Assembly: GCF_003259185.1 (NCBI RefSeq)
Contig: NZ_QGMP01000001.1
Span: 1,984,001 to 2,048,000, forward strand
Direction: 5' to 3'
Source of the DNA: Isoalcanivorax indicus
GTDB lineage: Bacteria; Pseudomonadota; Gammaproteobacteria; Pseudomonadales; Alcanivoracaceae
DNA length: 64,000 bases
In this document: positions 1-7,533 of the stretch, piece by piece
How positions within the stretch are numbered: the stretch's first letter is position 1
Layout: the number at the start of each line of letters is the position of its first letter
The notes under the pieces: model-generated
Database searches by the model: none
The model's input: only the letters and a program-made list of their open reading frames with translations
Told to the model about the DNA's origin: nothing
Position numbers and translations under genes: made by a program

Positions 1-1086
1 GCCGAGGGCGCAGTAGTCATCGCGCAGGGTTTGCGCCTGCCCATAGGCCACCAGACTGTCCTGCTGCTCGTGGTACAGATACACCGGCACCGCAATGGGT
101 TGATCACCAAGCTGGTTCTCGGCAATGCGATTGAAACGCTCGGCATTGAGGGGATTGATGTCGGTGAGATCATCCAGCGTGATACCCGCAAACCCCTGCA
201 GCAGCTCCAGCACGCACATGTCCTCCTGCATTGCCTGCAACGCCGCCATGCCAGCCTGATTCACAAAGGGCGCCAACGACAGCTCGGGGTACGCATGGTC
301 CTGCCCCAGCAAGGCATAAAACATGACGCCAAAACCGGGCTCCCCGTTGAGCGGCAACGCCACCGCCGCCAGATTGGCGGGCACACCGCCCCCGGCCACA
401 CCCACCAGATTCAGGGTCGGCGCGTAATCCGGTTGCATCTGCCCGGCCCACATCGCCGCACCGCCGCCCTGGGAATAGCCACGAAACAGCACGGGCGCCA
501 GATCGGAAAGGCCGGCCTCGGGAAAGCGCTGCGCCGCACGCACGCCGTTGATCAGGGCGGCGCCCATGGATCGGCCGACCATGTAGGTGGTGGCCGGGTC
601 CGGGTGATAGCCCTCATAGTCGGTCACCAGCACGGCATAGCCACGCTGCAGCATGTCGTTGAGGGTGGCCTGTTCATAAAAAGCACCCTTGTCGATCATG
701 CGCGAAGGTGCACAGCGCGCCGCCGGCCCATGCGTCCCCGGGCCCATGCCGATCAGCGGCATGCTGCCCGGATCGCCCGCGCGCGGTACCACCAAGGTGC
801 CCGTCACCGCATTCGCTTCACCGAGGGCATCCGTGGAGCGGTACATGACCTGCCAGGCACGTGCCATGGCGCGCGCGGACGGCGGCCCCGCGTTGACCTC
901 ACGCGTTTTGATGATGTCGCCCGGCTCACCGGCAGGCAGCGGGACCGGGGGCTGATACCAGTCATCGGCGACGGCGATCAGCGGGCCGCTGATCACTATC
1001 GTCGCCAGCGCCGTCAGCAGCGCGGTCAGCAACACCGTGAGACGTCCTCTGGTGCGTCTTGTGTCAATCCTGGTTGCGTCGATCAT
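1..1086 (-). CDS. Secretory lipase (LIP family), 3' part beyond window
   Basis: This is a probable secreted serine esterase/lipase of the fungal/actinobacterial 'secretory lipase' (LIP) family, hydrolysing acylglycerol or ester substrates outside the cytoplasm. The frame is open for 362 codons and runs off the left edge, so the catalytic His and the C-terminus are not visible. A basic N-terminus and hydrophobic segment (about residues 15-40) form a signal peptide or anchor. The nucleophile elbow reads GYSQGG with Ser205, and the Asp of EQQDSL (residue 343) fits the catalytic acid. The ATG overlaps the TGA of the upstream DUF6801-type gene (ATGA), suggesting translational coupling and a shared role at the cell surface. 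Family assignment is fairly sure; the substrate is not known. Confidence 0.8.
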   Translation of the reverse strand, partial: MIDATRIDTRRTRGRLTVLLTALLTALATIVISGPLIAVADDWYQPPVPLPAGEPGDIIKTREVNAGPPSARAMARAWQVMYRSTDALGEANAVTGTLVVPRAGDPGSMPLIGMGPGTHGPAARCAPSRMIDKGAFYEQATLNDMLQRGYAVLVTDYEGYHPDPATTYMVGRSMGAALINGVRAAQRFPEAGLSDLAPVLFRGYSQGGGAAMWAGQMQPDYAPTLNLVGVAGGGVPANLAAVALPLNGEPGFGVMFYALLGQDHAYPELSLAPFVNQAGMAALQAMQEDMCVLELLQGFAGITLDDLTDINPLNAERFNRIAENQLGDQPIAVPVYLYHEQQDSLVAYGQAQTLRDDYCALG

Positions 1087-2288
1087 GGTTGCGTCCTCTC
1101 TGTTGCGCCCGGTGCCAGACTCGGTGCCAGGCCCATTGCCAGCGCCATACGATTGCCCGTGCCGGTCATGAACAGATTGATAAAGCTTTCCAGGCCGCCA
1201 CAATTCTCGAACGTCGGCATATCGTAGGTCCCCTCCAGATAGACGCCCTCCAGAACGCCTCCCGCTTCCACGTCAAACGCACCACCGGAGGGGGTTGCCA
1301 GATGCAGCGTTATCGGTGTGGCGGTTCGACAGGTTTCGCCGCCACCCGACAGCAACGGCAGACCCAGCATGCGCACGCTGATGGCGGGCACCCGCACGTG
1401 CATGAGCGTTTCCGTTGTCAGGATGTCGCTGTCGAGGTGACCCCGGGTCTGTGCCACCGGCTCGAACAGCAACTCGGCGTCGGCCATCAGCAAACGCAAC
1501 AACCAGCGCATGTGCAGCCGGGTGTGGGCAGGCGCGAAATGCATGTCGGCGGCCAGCGCGCCGTCGTCTTCCAGCACGCCGCTGATCTGGCCCTGTAACG
1601 CCGCCATGCCGTCTGCGGCACGAATCAGCGTCTGCCCGCTTATCGGCAAGGCAAATTCTCCGCCTGCGCTACCTTCACCCACGATCAGGGTATGCAGGAC
1701 GTTATCCTGATCCGGTTCAAGCAGACACTCGGCTTCAAATTCGCCGATACCGGTCAGTGCGCCCTGCGCGTCCAGCGGTCGCAGTGTCATGACCAGATGC
1801 TCAACCCTGATCGCCACCTCGCCCGCATTCTGTTGTTCAAATATCAACGGCGGCGTCTCGCCCTGCGCGTCAATCTGAAAATCGCCGGGCGCGCCCGGCA
1901 TGGCTTGCTCGGGCACCGTCATGGGCACCGAGAGGTCCAGCGTCAACGCCGGGCCGTCGATCCGGGCCTGAGCCTGAACCGTGCCCGAAAGCGTGCGCGA
2001 ACCGAGAAAATCCAGCGCATTGCCAGCTTGCCCGCTGACCAACGCCTCGGCGTTTATCCGGAACGCCTCCGTCAACTCACCCACCGGCACCGTATCCGGT
2101 ATCTCGGCGGTGATCGCCACCGTGAGGGGCTGTTCTTCCAGCAGCGGGAATACACAGGTGTACTCCAGCATCAATGAGGGGGTATCGTCTTCGGCATGAG
2201 CCGGTGCCAGGGTGGCGATGCCGCCCCAGAACGCCGCAGACAGCACACAGGTGCTGATCAGTCGGCCCGGCCGTATCACTGATTTCAT
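1083..2288 (-). CDS. Exported DUF6801-type protein, short paralogue
   Basis: This 401-residue protein has a clear Sec signal peptide (cleavage near APAHA, residue 32). The mature part matches, module by module, the two halves of the larger protein encoded just upstream: an N-terminal module with a Y-C-x-F/Y-P-L start (about 40-205) and a C-terminal module (about 215-390) with GGGETCRT and FENCGG motifs. The paired cysteines suggest disulfides in an exported protein. I recognise it as DUF6801-like; its biochemical function is unknown. The adjoining lipase overlaps its stop codon, so a role in presenting, folding or assisting the lipase is possible but only inferred. An intrinsic terminator ends just before its start codon. 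Confidence 0.6.
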   Translation of the reverse strand: MKSVIRPGRLISTCVLSAAFWGGIATLAPAHAEDDTPSLMLEYTCVFPLLEEQPLTVAITAEIPDTVPVGELTEAFRINAEALVSGQAGNALDFLGSRTLSGTVQAQARIDGPALTLDLSVPMTVPEQAMPGAPGDFQIDAQGETPPLIFEQQNAGEVAIRVEHLVMTLRPLDAQGALTGIGEFEAECLLEPDQDNVLHTLIVGEGSAGGEFALPISGQTLIRAADGMAALQGQISGVLEDDGALAADMHFAPAHTRLHMRWLLRLLMADAELLFEPVAQTRGHLDSDILTTETLMHVRVPAISVRMLGLPLLSGGGETCRTATPITLHLATPSGGAFDVEAGGVLEGVYLEGTYDMPTFENCGGLESFINLFMTGTGNRMALAMGLAPSLAPGATERTQP

Positions 2289-2300
2289 GCAGGTATCCCG

Positions 2301-2340
2301 AAAAAAAAGCCGGATTGCCCAGGCAGGCCAGGCAATCCGG
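2301..2340 (-). terminator. Intrinsic terminator between the two DUF6801-type genes
   Basis: Read on the minus strand, a 10-bp G+C-rich stem (CCGGATTGCC with GGCAATCCGG, 11-nt loop) is followed by eight T residues. It lies just after the stop of the 630-codon gene. The T-run finishes only about 12 nt before the ATG of the next gene, so it also lies in that gene's leader and could act as an attenuator. Confidence 0.85.
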
Positions 2341-2350
2341 GGGACTGACT

Positions 2351-4243
2351 TCAGAGGTCAGCCTCAAGTGAGACATGAATGGTGTTATCCGGACCGGCCA
2401 TGAACATGTTGATAAAGCCGTCGAACCAGCCACCACAGTTTTCAACCGGAGGCAGGGTGTAGGTCGCCTCGAGGTTACCGCCCAGGAAGGGATCAAACTG
2501 CTCGCCTTCAGGCGTCTTCAGCTCAATCTCGATTGCTTCGCTGGTCCGGCACTCATCACCCCCGCCAATCGGCAGCGGAATGCCCAGGCCGATCACTCGC
2601 ACGCGCGGCAGTTTGATATACATGGTCGCGTGAGCGGTGAGCACGCCATCCACCAGGGTGCCGGTGGTTTGCCCGACCATCTCGAACTCCACATCCGCGT
2701 CCGATGTGATCCAGCCCATGATCGGACCGAGGAACGGAATATTGTAAAGCGGATAGAGAATCTCGAATTCGCCGTGGGACGGATCAAGCGTGAGATCAGC
2801 GACGAAGTCACCCGTTGCCAGATCCAGCACGGCTTGAATGCCACCCGTCAGCGGTACCGTGCCGTGAGGTTTCTTGATGAAAGACTCACCTGTCAGGCTC
2901 ATCGGGAAATCGACGGTATTCCCGCCCCCGGTGGAACCCTGACCGCTCAGCGGCACCAGCGTGGCGGTGTCCGCCGCGTTGGATTCGATTTCAAGCGTGG
3001 CCGCGCGATTGCCGGTGGCCGTGGGCGAGAAAGAGATGGTGATGGCGCAGGTCGCATCCGGCGCGACCGTCGTGCAGTCATTGTTTTCAATAAACTCGCT
3101 GGCTTCAGAACCGGTAATGCTGATGCTGTCGACAAACAAGGATTCCAGGCCCGTGTTGCCTATCGTCACCGTCTGCGTCGCGGCGTCGCCGACCTGCACC
3201 ATGCCGAAGCTGACAGACTCCGGGTTCACGGTGATCTCCGGGGTCGGTGTCATGACACTGGAACCCATCAGCGCCACAGAGACGCTCGGCTCTTCGGCGT
3301 CGTTGGACTCGATCACCAGTTCCGCGCTGAAGCTGTCCTCATTGACAGGATAGAAGGTCACATCAATCGTGCAGCTGTCGCCGGCCGCAACGGTGGTGCA
3401 ATCGTTGCTTTCAGAGAACGCACCGGCATCAGGACCTGCCAGGGTAATATTATGGATACCCAGCTCTGCGCCGCCCGTATTGGAGACGGTGACAGATTCC
3501 GTGACGGTCAGGCCACCCTGAACATTGCCGAAATCAAGCTCGTCCGGCGTCACGCTGATACGCGGATCGGTCGGGGTATCGCCCCCCACGGTGAAGCGAT
3601 GCAGCTCCTGATCCTGCCCGGCATCCGCAGTACAGGACACGATAAAGGCTTCCGGGTTATCCGGATCCGAGTGCCAGCTGCCGCCGAAATCAACGTAGCT
3701 GCCATCGGCGCGGCGCGCGATCATGGCCATGCGCAGATTATCTTCGACCACAATGATCACCTCGCCTTCATTGTTCTCCATGAAGGTCAGTGATGGCGTT
3801 TCGCCATAAGCGATCAGGTCGAAATCCCCGGCAGATGGGGGCACCGGCTGCTGATCGATGATCATCGGCACGGTCAGATCAAGATTGAGATTGTTGCCGG
3901 ACAGATTTGAATCAGCATAGGCCATGCCTTCAATCGTCGTGGCGCTGACGATATTCAGGCCGGTCCAGGTGTTGCCCATCGCCGTGGCAACGATATTCAG
4001 ATCAAAGGCCCCGGTGGGCTCGTTGACCGGTATGGTGAGCGGCATATGCGAACTGATATCCGCACTCAGTGGTTGCACACCGATCAAGGGGTATTCACAG
4101 CTGTACATCAGCTGCAGGTTAACGTCGACCGAGTCGGCAATGGCCAGGCTGCTGCCCGCCCCCCCGACGGCCGCGGCCAGCACGGCTGCGGCCAGTTTCT
4201 TTTTTATCCCGCATGGCGGGCGTCTGTTACTCGTGGACTCCAT
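2351..4243 (-). CDS. Exported DUF6801-type protein with two inserted ASH-like domains
   Basis: This 630-residue exported protein has a signal peptide over about residues 1-37 (KKKLAAAVLAAAVGG core). Residues 40-215 and 440-630 match the N- and C-terminal modules of the 401-residue neighbour, including GGGDECRT and VENCGG. Between them sit two tandem domains (about 228-330 and 332-432) of the choice-of-anchor-D/ASH (HYDIN-like) type, each with the pattern LDFGNVQ or VSFGMVQ, then NTG, then CTTVA. No membrane anchor or sorting signal is visible at the C-terminus, so it is probably periplasmic or released. A strong GGAGGAAAG ribosome site precedes the ATG. It is the first gene of a possible set with the short paralogue and the lipase, although a terminator follows it. 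Function unknown. Confidence 0.6.
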   Translation of the reverse strand: MESTSNRRPPCGIKKKLAAAVLAAAVGGAGSSLAIADSVDVNLQLMYSCEYPLIGVQPLSADISSHMPLTIPVNEPTGAFDLNIVATAMGNTWTGLNIVSATTIEGMAYADSNLSGNNLNLDLTVPMIIDQQPVPPSAGDFDLIAYGETPSLTFMENNEGEVIIVVEDNLRMAMIARRADGSYVDFGGSWHSDPDNPEAFIVSCTADAGQDQELHRFTVGGDTPTDPRISVTPDELDFGNVQGGLTVTESVTVSNTGGAELGIHNITLAGPDAGAFSESNDCTTVAAGDSCTIDVTFYPVNEDSFSAELVIESNDAEEPSVSVALMGSSVMTPTPEITVNPESVSFGMVQVGDAATQTVTIGNTGLESLFVDSISITGSEASEFIENNDCTTVAPDATCAITISFSPTATGNRAATLEIESNAADTATLVPLSGQGSTGGGNTVDFPMSLTGESFIKKPHGTVPLTGGIQAVLDLATGDFVADLTLDPSHGEFEILYPLYNIPFLGPIMGWITSDADVEFEMVGQTTGTLVDGVLTAHATMYIKLPRVRVIGLGIPLPIGGGDECRTSEAIEIELKTPEGEQFDPFLGGNLEATYTLPPVENCGGWFDGFINMFMAGPDNTIHVSLEADL

Positions 4244-4443
4244 GATACTTTCCTCCGTATCCCTGTTATTGGCGTTCTTGATGCAGAATGCTCCGATAGG
4301 GACTGCTCAAAACAACGAAGCATGATCAGCGCGATCATTATCTGTTCGGGGAGACGGAGGGGGTCATTGATGTAAACGGCAATGATGTTGTCAAATCGGG
4401 AAGGATGGAAAAACCTGTGAAATACGTCATGACCCTTGGTACG
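4244..4443. other. Intergenic spacer with promoter for the DUF6801-type genes
   Basis: There are about 200 bases without a convincing gene between the downstream AraC regulator gene and the 630-codon exported protein. The minus-strand leader must lie here because the strong ribosome site of the exported-protein gene is at its right edge. I could not pick out a sure -35/-10 pair or a regulator half-site. Confidence 0.4.
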
Positions 4444-5472
4444 TCATGCATCATTTTTCTTTTTGCGACGGCGAACCTCACCGGGTGTTGTGCCCGTCCA
4501 GACCCGATAGGCTTTGGTAAAACTGGCCTGATCGCTGTACCCGAGCACCTCGGCAATACGTTGCAAGGAAAGACGAGTCTCCGTCAGATAGCGCGTCGCG
4601 AAAGCCTCGCGTATCTCATTGCGCATATCATGGAAAGAGGCGCCAGCCCGGCGCAGATGATGGCGCACTGAGCGGGGGCTCATCTCCAGACGCTCCGCCA
4701 CGCGCTCCAGGGTGCTGTCGCGCCCCGGGTTATCCAGCAATTTCTGGCGAACCAGTGCGACCACCTCCATATCGTCACTGGCCTGCAAGGATTCGCGCGA
4801 GCGCGCACCGGCCAGATAGTAGGACAGCGATGCATCATTGCTCCAGGGCCGTCGGCCTGACAGCGGCATCAGTACCTGGCTGACAGGCGCGCCGAACACC
4901 ACGCGCGAGCCTTCAACCATGCTTTCCCACTCGCTCGCCGGTCGTTGTGCATGAAAATCGAATTCGAAGCGCAACTGGCGGCACACCAGCGACGCGAGCG
5001 AATGAATACTGCCCATATAGATGGCCACCACGAACGGCCTCAAGTCACCCAGATCCCATACATCCTCCAGGCGGACGCTGATGTCCTTGCCCACACATTT
5101 GATATCCATGTCCATGATGGGCAGTGCCACACGGATGTACTGCACGTTCATCCTGATCAGATCGCGCTGGTCTTCCTGCCACAGCAATGAAAAGCCAAGG
5201 AGTCCGTGCCCGAGCAAATCCAGTTTCTGGCCGAACCGGAAACCGGCCCGTTCATCGTCCAGCAAGCGTCGCGCCTGATTGAGAAGGTGCAACGTCTGGC
5301 GCATGCTCAGCATCATGCCGGGGTCGTCGAGTTGCTGCGTGTCCAGATCGGAGCCATGCAGCACAGCGCCCCGGGAAATGCCTTGCGCCTCGACAAAATC
5401 AAGAAACTGTCGCGCATAGCGGACCGGGATCAACGGCACCTCGTAGGCCATGGTGTTCGTTTTATGCAACAT
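4444..5472 (-). CDS. AraC-family transcriptional regulator (OruR-like), copy 1
   Basis: This 342-residue regulator has an N-terminal ligand-sensing domain of the 'Arabinose_bd' type found in OruR-like regulators (about 20-210) and a C-terminal AraC double helix-turn-helix (about 240-335), with the RIAEVLGYSDQASFTKAYRVWTG signature split across the second helix-turn-helix. It is closely related along its length to the regulator 0.8 kb upstream (shared RVALPIMDM, IKC, MGSIH and ASLVCR), so the pair arose by duplication. The GspN-like gene ends 58 bp upstream on the same strand, so the three may be cotranscribed. Its targets are unknown; the adjacent exported proteins and lipase are natural candidates. 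A shorter start at 5451 is possible. Confidence 0.85.
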   Translation of the reverse strand: MLHKTNTMAYEVPLIPVRYARQFLDFVEAQGISRGAVLHGSDLDTQQLDDPGMMLSMRQTLHLLNQARRLLDDERAGFRFGQKLDLLGHGLLGFSLLWQEDQRDLIRMNVQYIRVALPIMDMDIKCVGKDISVRLEDVWDLGDLRPFVVAIYMGSIHSLASLVCRQLRFEFDFHAQRPASEWESMVEGSRVVFGAPVSQVLMPLSGRRPWSNDASLSYYLAGARSRESLQASDDMEVVALVRQKLLDNPGRDSTLERVAERLEMSPRSVRHHLRRAGASFHDMRNEIREAFATRYLTETRLSLQRIAEVLGYSDQASFTKAYRVWTGTTPGEVRRRKKKNDA

Positions 5473-5530
5473 AATGGGTGTCGCTCGCCTCGACGTTCAT
5501 CACGCCTTGTCTGGATCGCCACCTTGCGGA

Positions 5531-6244
5531 TCAAAGCGGGAACGCATAGCTGCTGTGAAATATCTCTCCTTCCGGATCACCGTCTTCGGTCAGACCGAAC
5601 AACTGCGGCAAGGCCCCGTAAGCCCGCAACGATACGGCCTGCTGCTCCAGGCGGGCCCGCAGAAGCGTCTCGCCCCCGGGGCCCGTCATGGAGAATTCCG
5701 GATAGGTCTCCACCAACGACAAGACGCCGTCCAGAGGCGGCACGCTGACAGGGTCCAGTTCACCCCAGGACACCTTGCCGCCGCCATAGCGCAAGGCGCC
5801 ATCGGCACGTTCTACTGCATTATCACGTCGTGTCAGTGCGTTGATACGTATCTCGACCATGCCCTCAGCACGGATATCCGGGAGCAGGTCTTCCACCAGC
5901 AGGACGGGCAATGTGACCAGCCACTGCTCCAGTCGCCACCCTCGCCAGCCTCCACCCGCCCAACCCGACGCGTGAAAGTCACCGGCTTCCACGCTCAGGC
6001 GCAGACCCGGCGTCAGGCCGCGCCGCTGCAGTGTCCAGCGCCCGAGGAAGCGATGCCCCTGCCAGTTGCCCTGAACCGAGCCGTCCCACCAGACACCGCG
6101 TATGCGCGTAATGATCGGACGCTCTGCTTCGGCATCGATGGCCCGCAGCGGCGCCAGTACTGTCGCGGCGGGGAGACCGGCCAGCAGAAAACCACATAGA
6201 CTGGCCAGAAAAATAGCGCCCAGTATGGTGTGCTCCCTCGCCAT
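5531..6244 (-). CDS. GspN-like type II secretion protein
   Basis: This protein of about 237 residues has one N-terminal membrane anchor (about 7-30) and a beta-rich periplasmic part. I read it as a GspN/T2SS-N relative from its overall form: anchor, then IRGVWWDGSVQG, then GALRYGGGKVSWGELDP, then a C-terminal beta region. GspN is an accessory inner-membrane protein of type II secretion in which the motif G-x-V-x-W is typical. It sits alone here, with no other gsp gene nearby, between two paralogous AraC regulators. Its ATG overlaps the stop of the upstream regulator (TGATG); a GTG one codon earlier is an alternative. The call is moderate: another small AsmA-like periplasmic protein is possible. 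Confidence 0.55.
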   Translation of the reverse strand: MAREHTILGAIFLASLCGFLLAGLPAATVLAPLRAIDAEAERPIITRIRGVWWDGSVQGNWQGHRFLGRWTLQRRGLTPGLRLSVEAGDFHASGWAGGGWRGWRLEQWLVTLPVLLVEDLLPDIRAEGMVEIRINALTRRDNAVERADGALRYGGGKVSWGELDPVSVPPLDGVLSLVETYPEFSMTGPGGETLLRARLEQQAVSLRAYGALPQLFGLTEDGDPEGEIFHSSYAFPL

Positions 6245-7296
6245 CACAGCACTCGACTTGCGCGCCGCACATCACCTGGCGTCTTGCCCGTCCAGGCCCG
6301 GTATGCCTTGGTGAAACTGGCCTGGTCGCTGTATCCCACCTTTTCTGCGATGCGGCTCAGCGGCAAGCGCGTATCCTTGAGGTAACGGGTGGCGTAGGTC
6401 TCCCTGATACTGTTGCGAATATCGTGAAAGGCGAATCCGGCCAGGTTGAGGTGATAACGCACCGATCTCGGGCTCATGCCCAGCTCTTCGGCAACGCGAT
6501 CCAGCGAGCCATTGCGGCCCGGGTTGTTCATGACGTGCTGCTTGACCCGCACCACCACCTCGACCGCACTCCCGGATGGCGGCGTGGCCGTCTTTCCGGG
6601 GCTATCCGTGCCGATGCTCTCCCTGGACCTTACCGCCGCCAGGCGGCGCGCCAGGCTCTCGTCGCTGCCCCACGGCCGGTAGCCTGAAAGCGGCATCACA
6701 ATGCGGTTTTCGTTACAGCCAAAACGCACCTCGGCACCACGGACCAGTGTGGCCCAAGCGGCCGCGTTCCGGTCTGCCTGAAAATCGAACTCGAAGACGA
6801 AATCGCGACACACCAGCGACGCCAGCGTATGAATGCTGCCCATGTACATTTTCGCCACAAAGGGCCGCAGCGACCCCAGCTCCCAGGTATCCGCGAGCGC
6901 AATACAGACCTCATCGCCGAAACACTTGATGCGCATGTCCATGATCGGCAGGGCAACACGCAGATAATCGACGATCATCCTTATCAGTGTGCGAGGATCA
7001 CGTTTTTGCAGTAATGCGAATCCGAGCACACCATGCCCCTGAAGGTCGAGGCGCTGGCCAAAGGCAAAACCGGATTGCTCGTCTTCCAGCAGCTCCTCGG
7101 CACGGCTCAACACGCGCACCACCTGAACCATGGAAAAGAACCGGTTGGGGTCATCCAGGGTTGCTTCGCGCACGCCCGTGCCATTGAGAAGCATCTGTCG
7201 GCTGACGCCTCTGCTTTCCACGAAACTGACAAATGCGCGCACATAACGGACTGATATGATAGGCACTTCAAATGCCATGCTGTCTGCTCTGTACAT
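6244..7296 (-). CDS. AraC-family transcriptional regulator (OruR-like), copy 2
   Basis: This regulator of about 350 residues has the same architecture as its downstream paralogue: a ligand-sensing domain (about 10-215), a variable linker rich in Ser/Thr/Gly, and a C-terminal AraC DNA-binding domain with RIAEKVGYSDQASFTKAYRAWTG split over the second helix-turn-helix. I chose the ATG at 7296 because GAGAAGA lies just upstream; an in-frame GTG at 7308 is the longer alternative. It leads the unit regulator, GspN-like, regulator, and its A+T-rich upstream region probably carries the promoter. OruR-like members sense small metabolites; the ligand cannot be told from sequence. Confidence 0.85.
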   Translation of the reverse strand: MYRADSMAFEVPIISVRYVRAFVSFVESRGVSRQMLLNGTGVREATLDDPNRFFSMVQVVRVLSRAEELLEDEQSGFAFGQRLDLQGHGVLGFALLQKRDPRTLIRMIVDYLRVALPIMDMRIKCFGDEVCIALADTWELGSLRPFVAKMYMGSIHTLASLVCRDFVFEFDFQADRNAAAWATLVRGAEVRFGCNENRIVMPLSGYRPWGSDESLARRLAAVRSRESIGTDSPGKTATPPSGSAVEVVVRVKQHVMNNPGRNGSLDRVAEELGMSPRSVRYHLNLAGFAFHDIRNSIRETYATRYLKDTRLPLSRIAEKVGYSDQASFTKAYRAWTGKTPGDVRRASRVL

Positions 7297-7308
7297 TATT
7301 CTTCTCAC

Positions 7309-7533
7309 GCCAGATACAGGTTAATTTTTATTTTCCCCCCAAATCCGTCGTTTTCTTATTATGGCTTTCTTGTCTTATTATTATTCTCCTGCTCGGGCAT
7401 TCATTGATCTGATCGACAAGATTCTTGTCAAAAGCGGGCACAGATTATTAATTCTGTAAAAAAGCAGAAACCAGGCATCTTTCCGTGAACCAGCGCACAC
7501 CTGCCGAACCGGAAACGGTACGTTCGCACCGCT
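7309..7533. promoter_or_regulatory. A+T-rich intergenic region upstream of the AraC/GspN-like unit
   Basis: This stretch of about 225 bases stands out from its G+C-rich surroundings by runs of T and A (7319-7375 and 7420-7470). It separates the Na/Pi cotransporter gene, which ends at its right edge, from the AraC copy 2 gene, so it should hold the minus-strand promoter for that gene. No clean operator palindrome was found. Confidence 0.4.

Noticed and set aside
31-1227. Plus-strand open frame at the left edge
   Set aside because: The minus strand reads as a secretory lipase with GYSQGG and a signal segment through the same bases; the plus-strand product is low-complexity.
2375-3793. Plus-strand open frame of 472 codons opposite the DUF6801/ASH gene
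   Set aside because: Same kind of antisense shadow; no ribosome site and no recognisable domain. The exported protein on the other strand has a signal peptide and repeats.
7309-7533. Phage attachment or horizontal-transfer junction because of low G+C
   Set aside because: No direct repeats, tRNA or integrase are present. An A+T-rich promoter region explains it.
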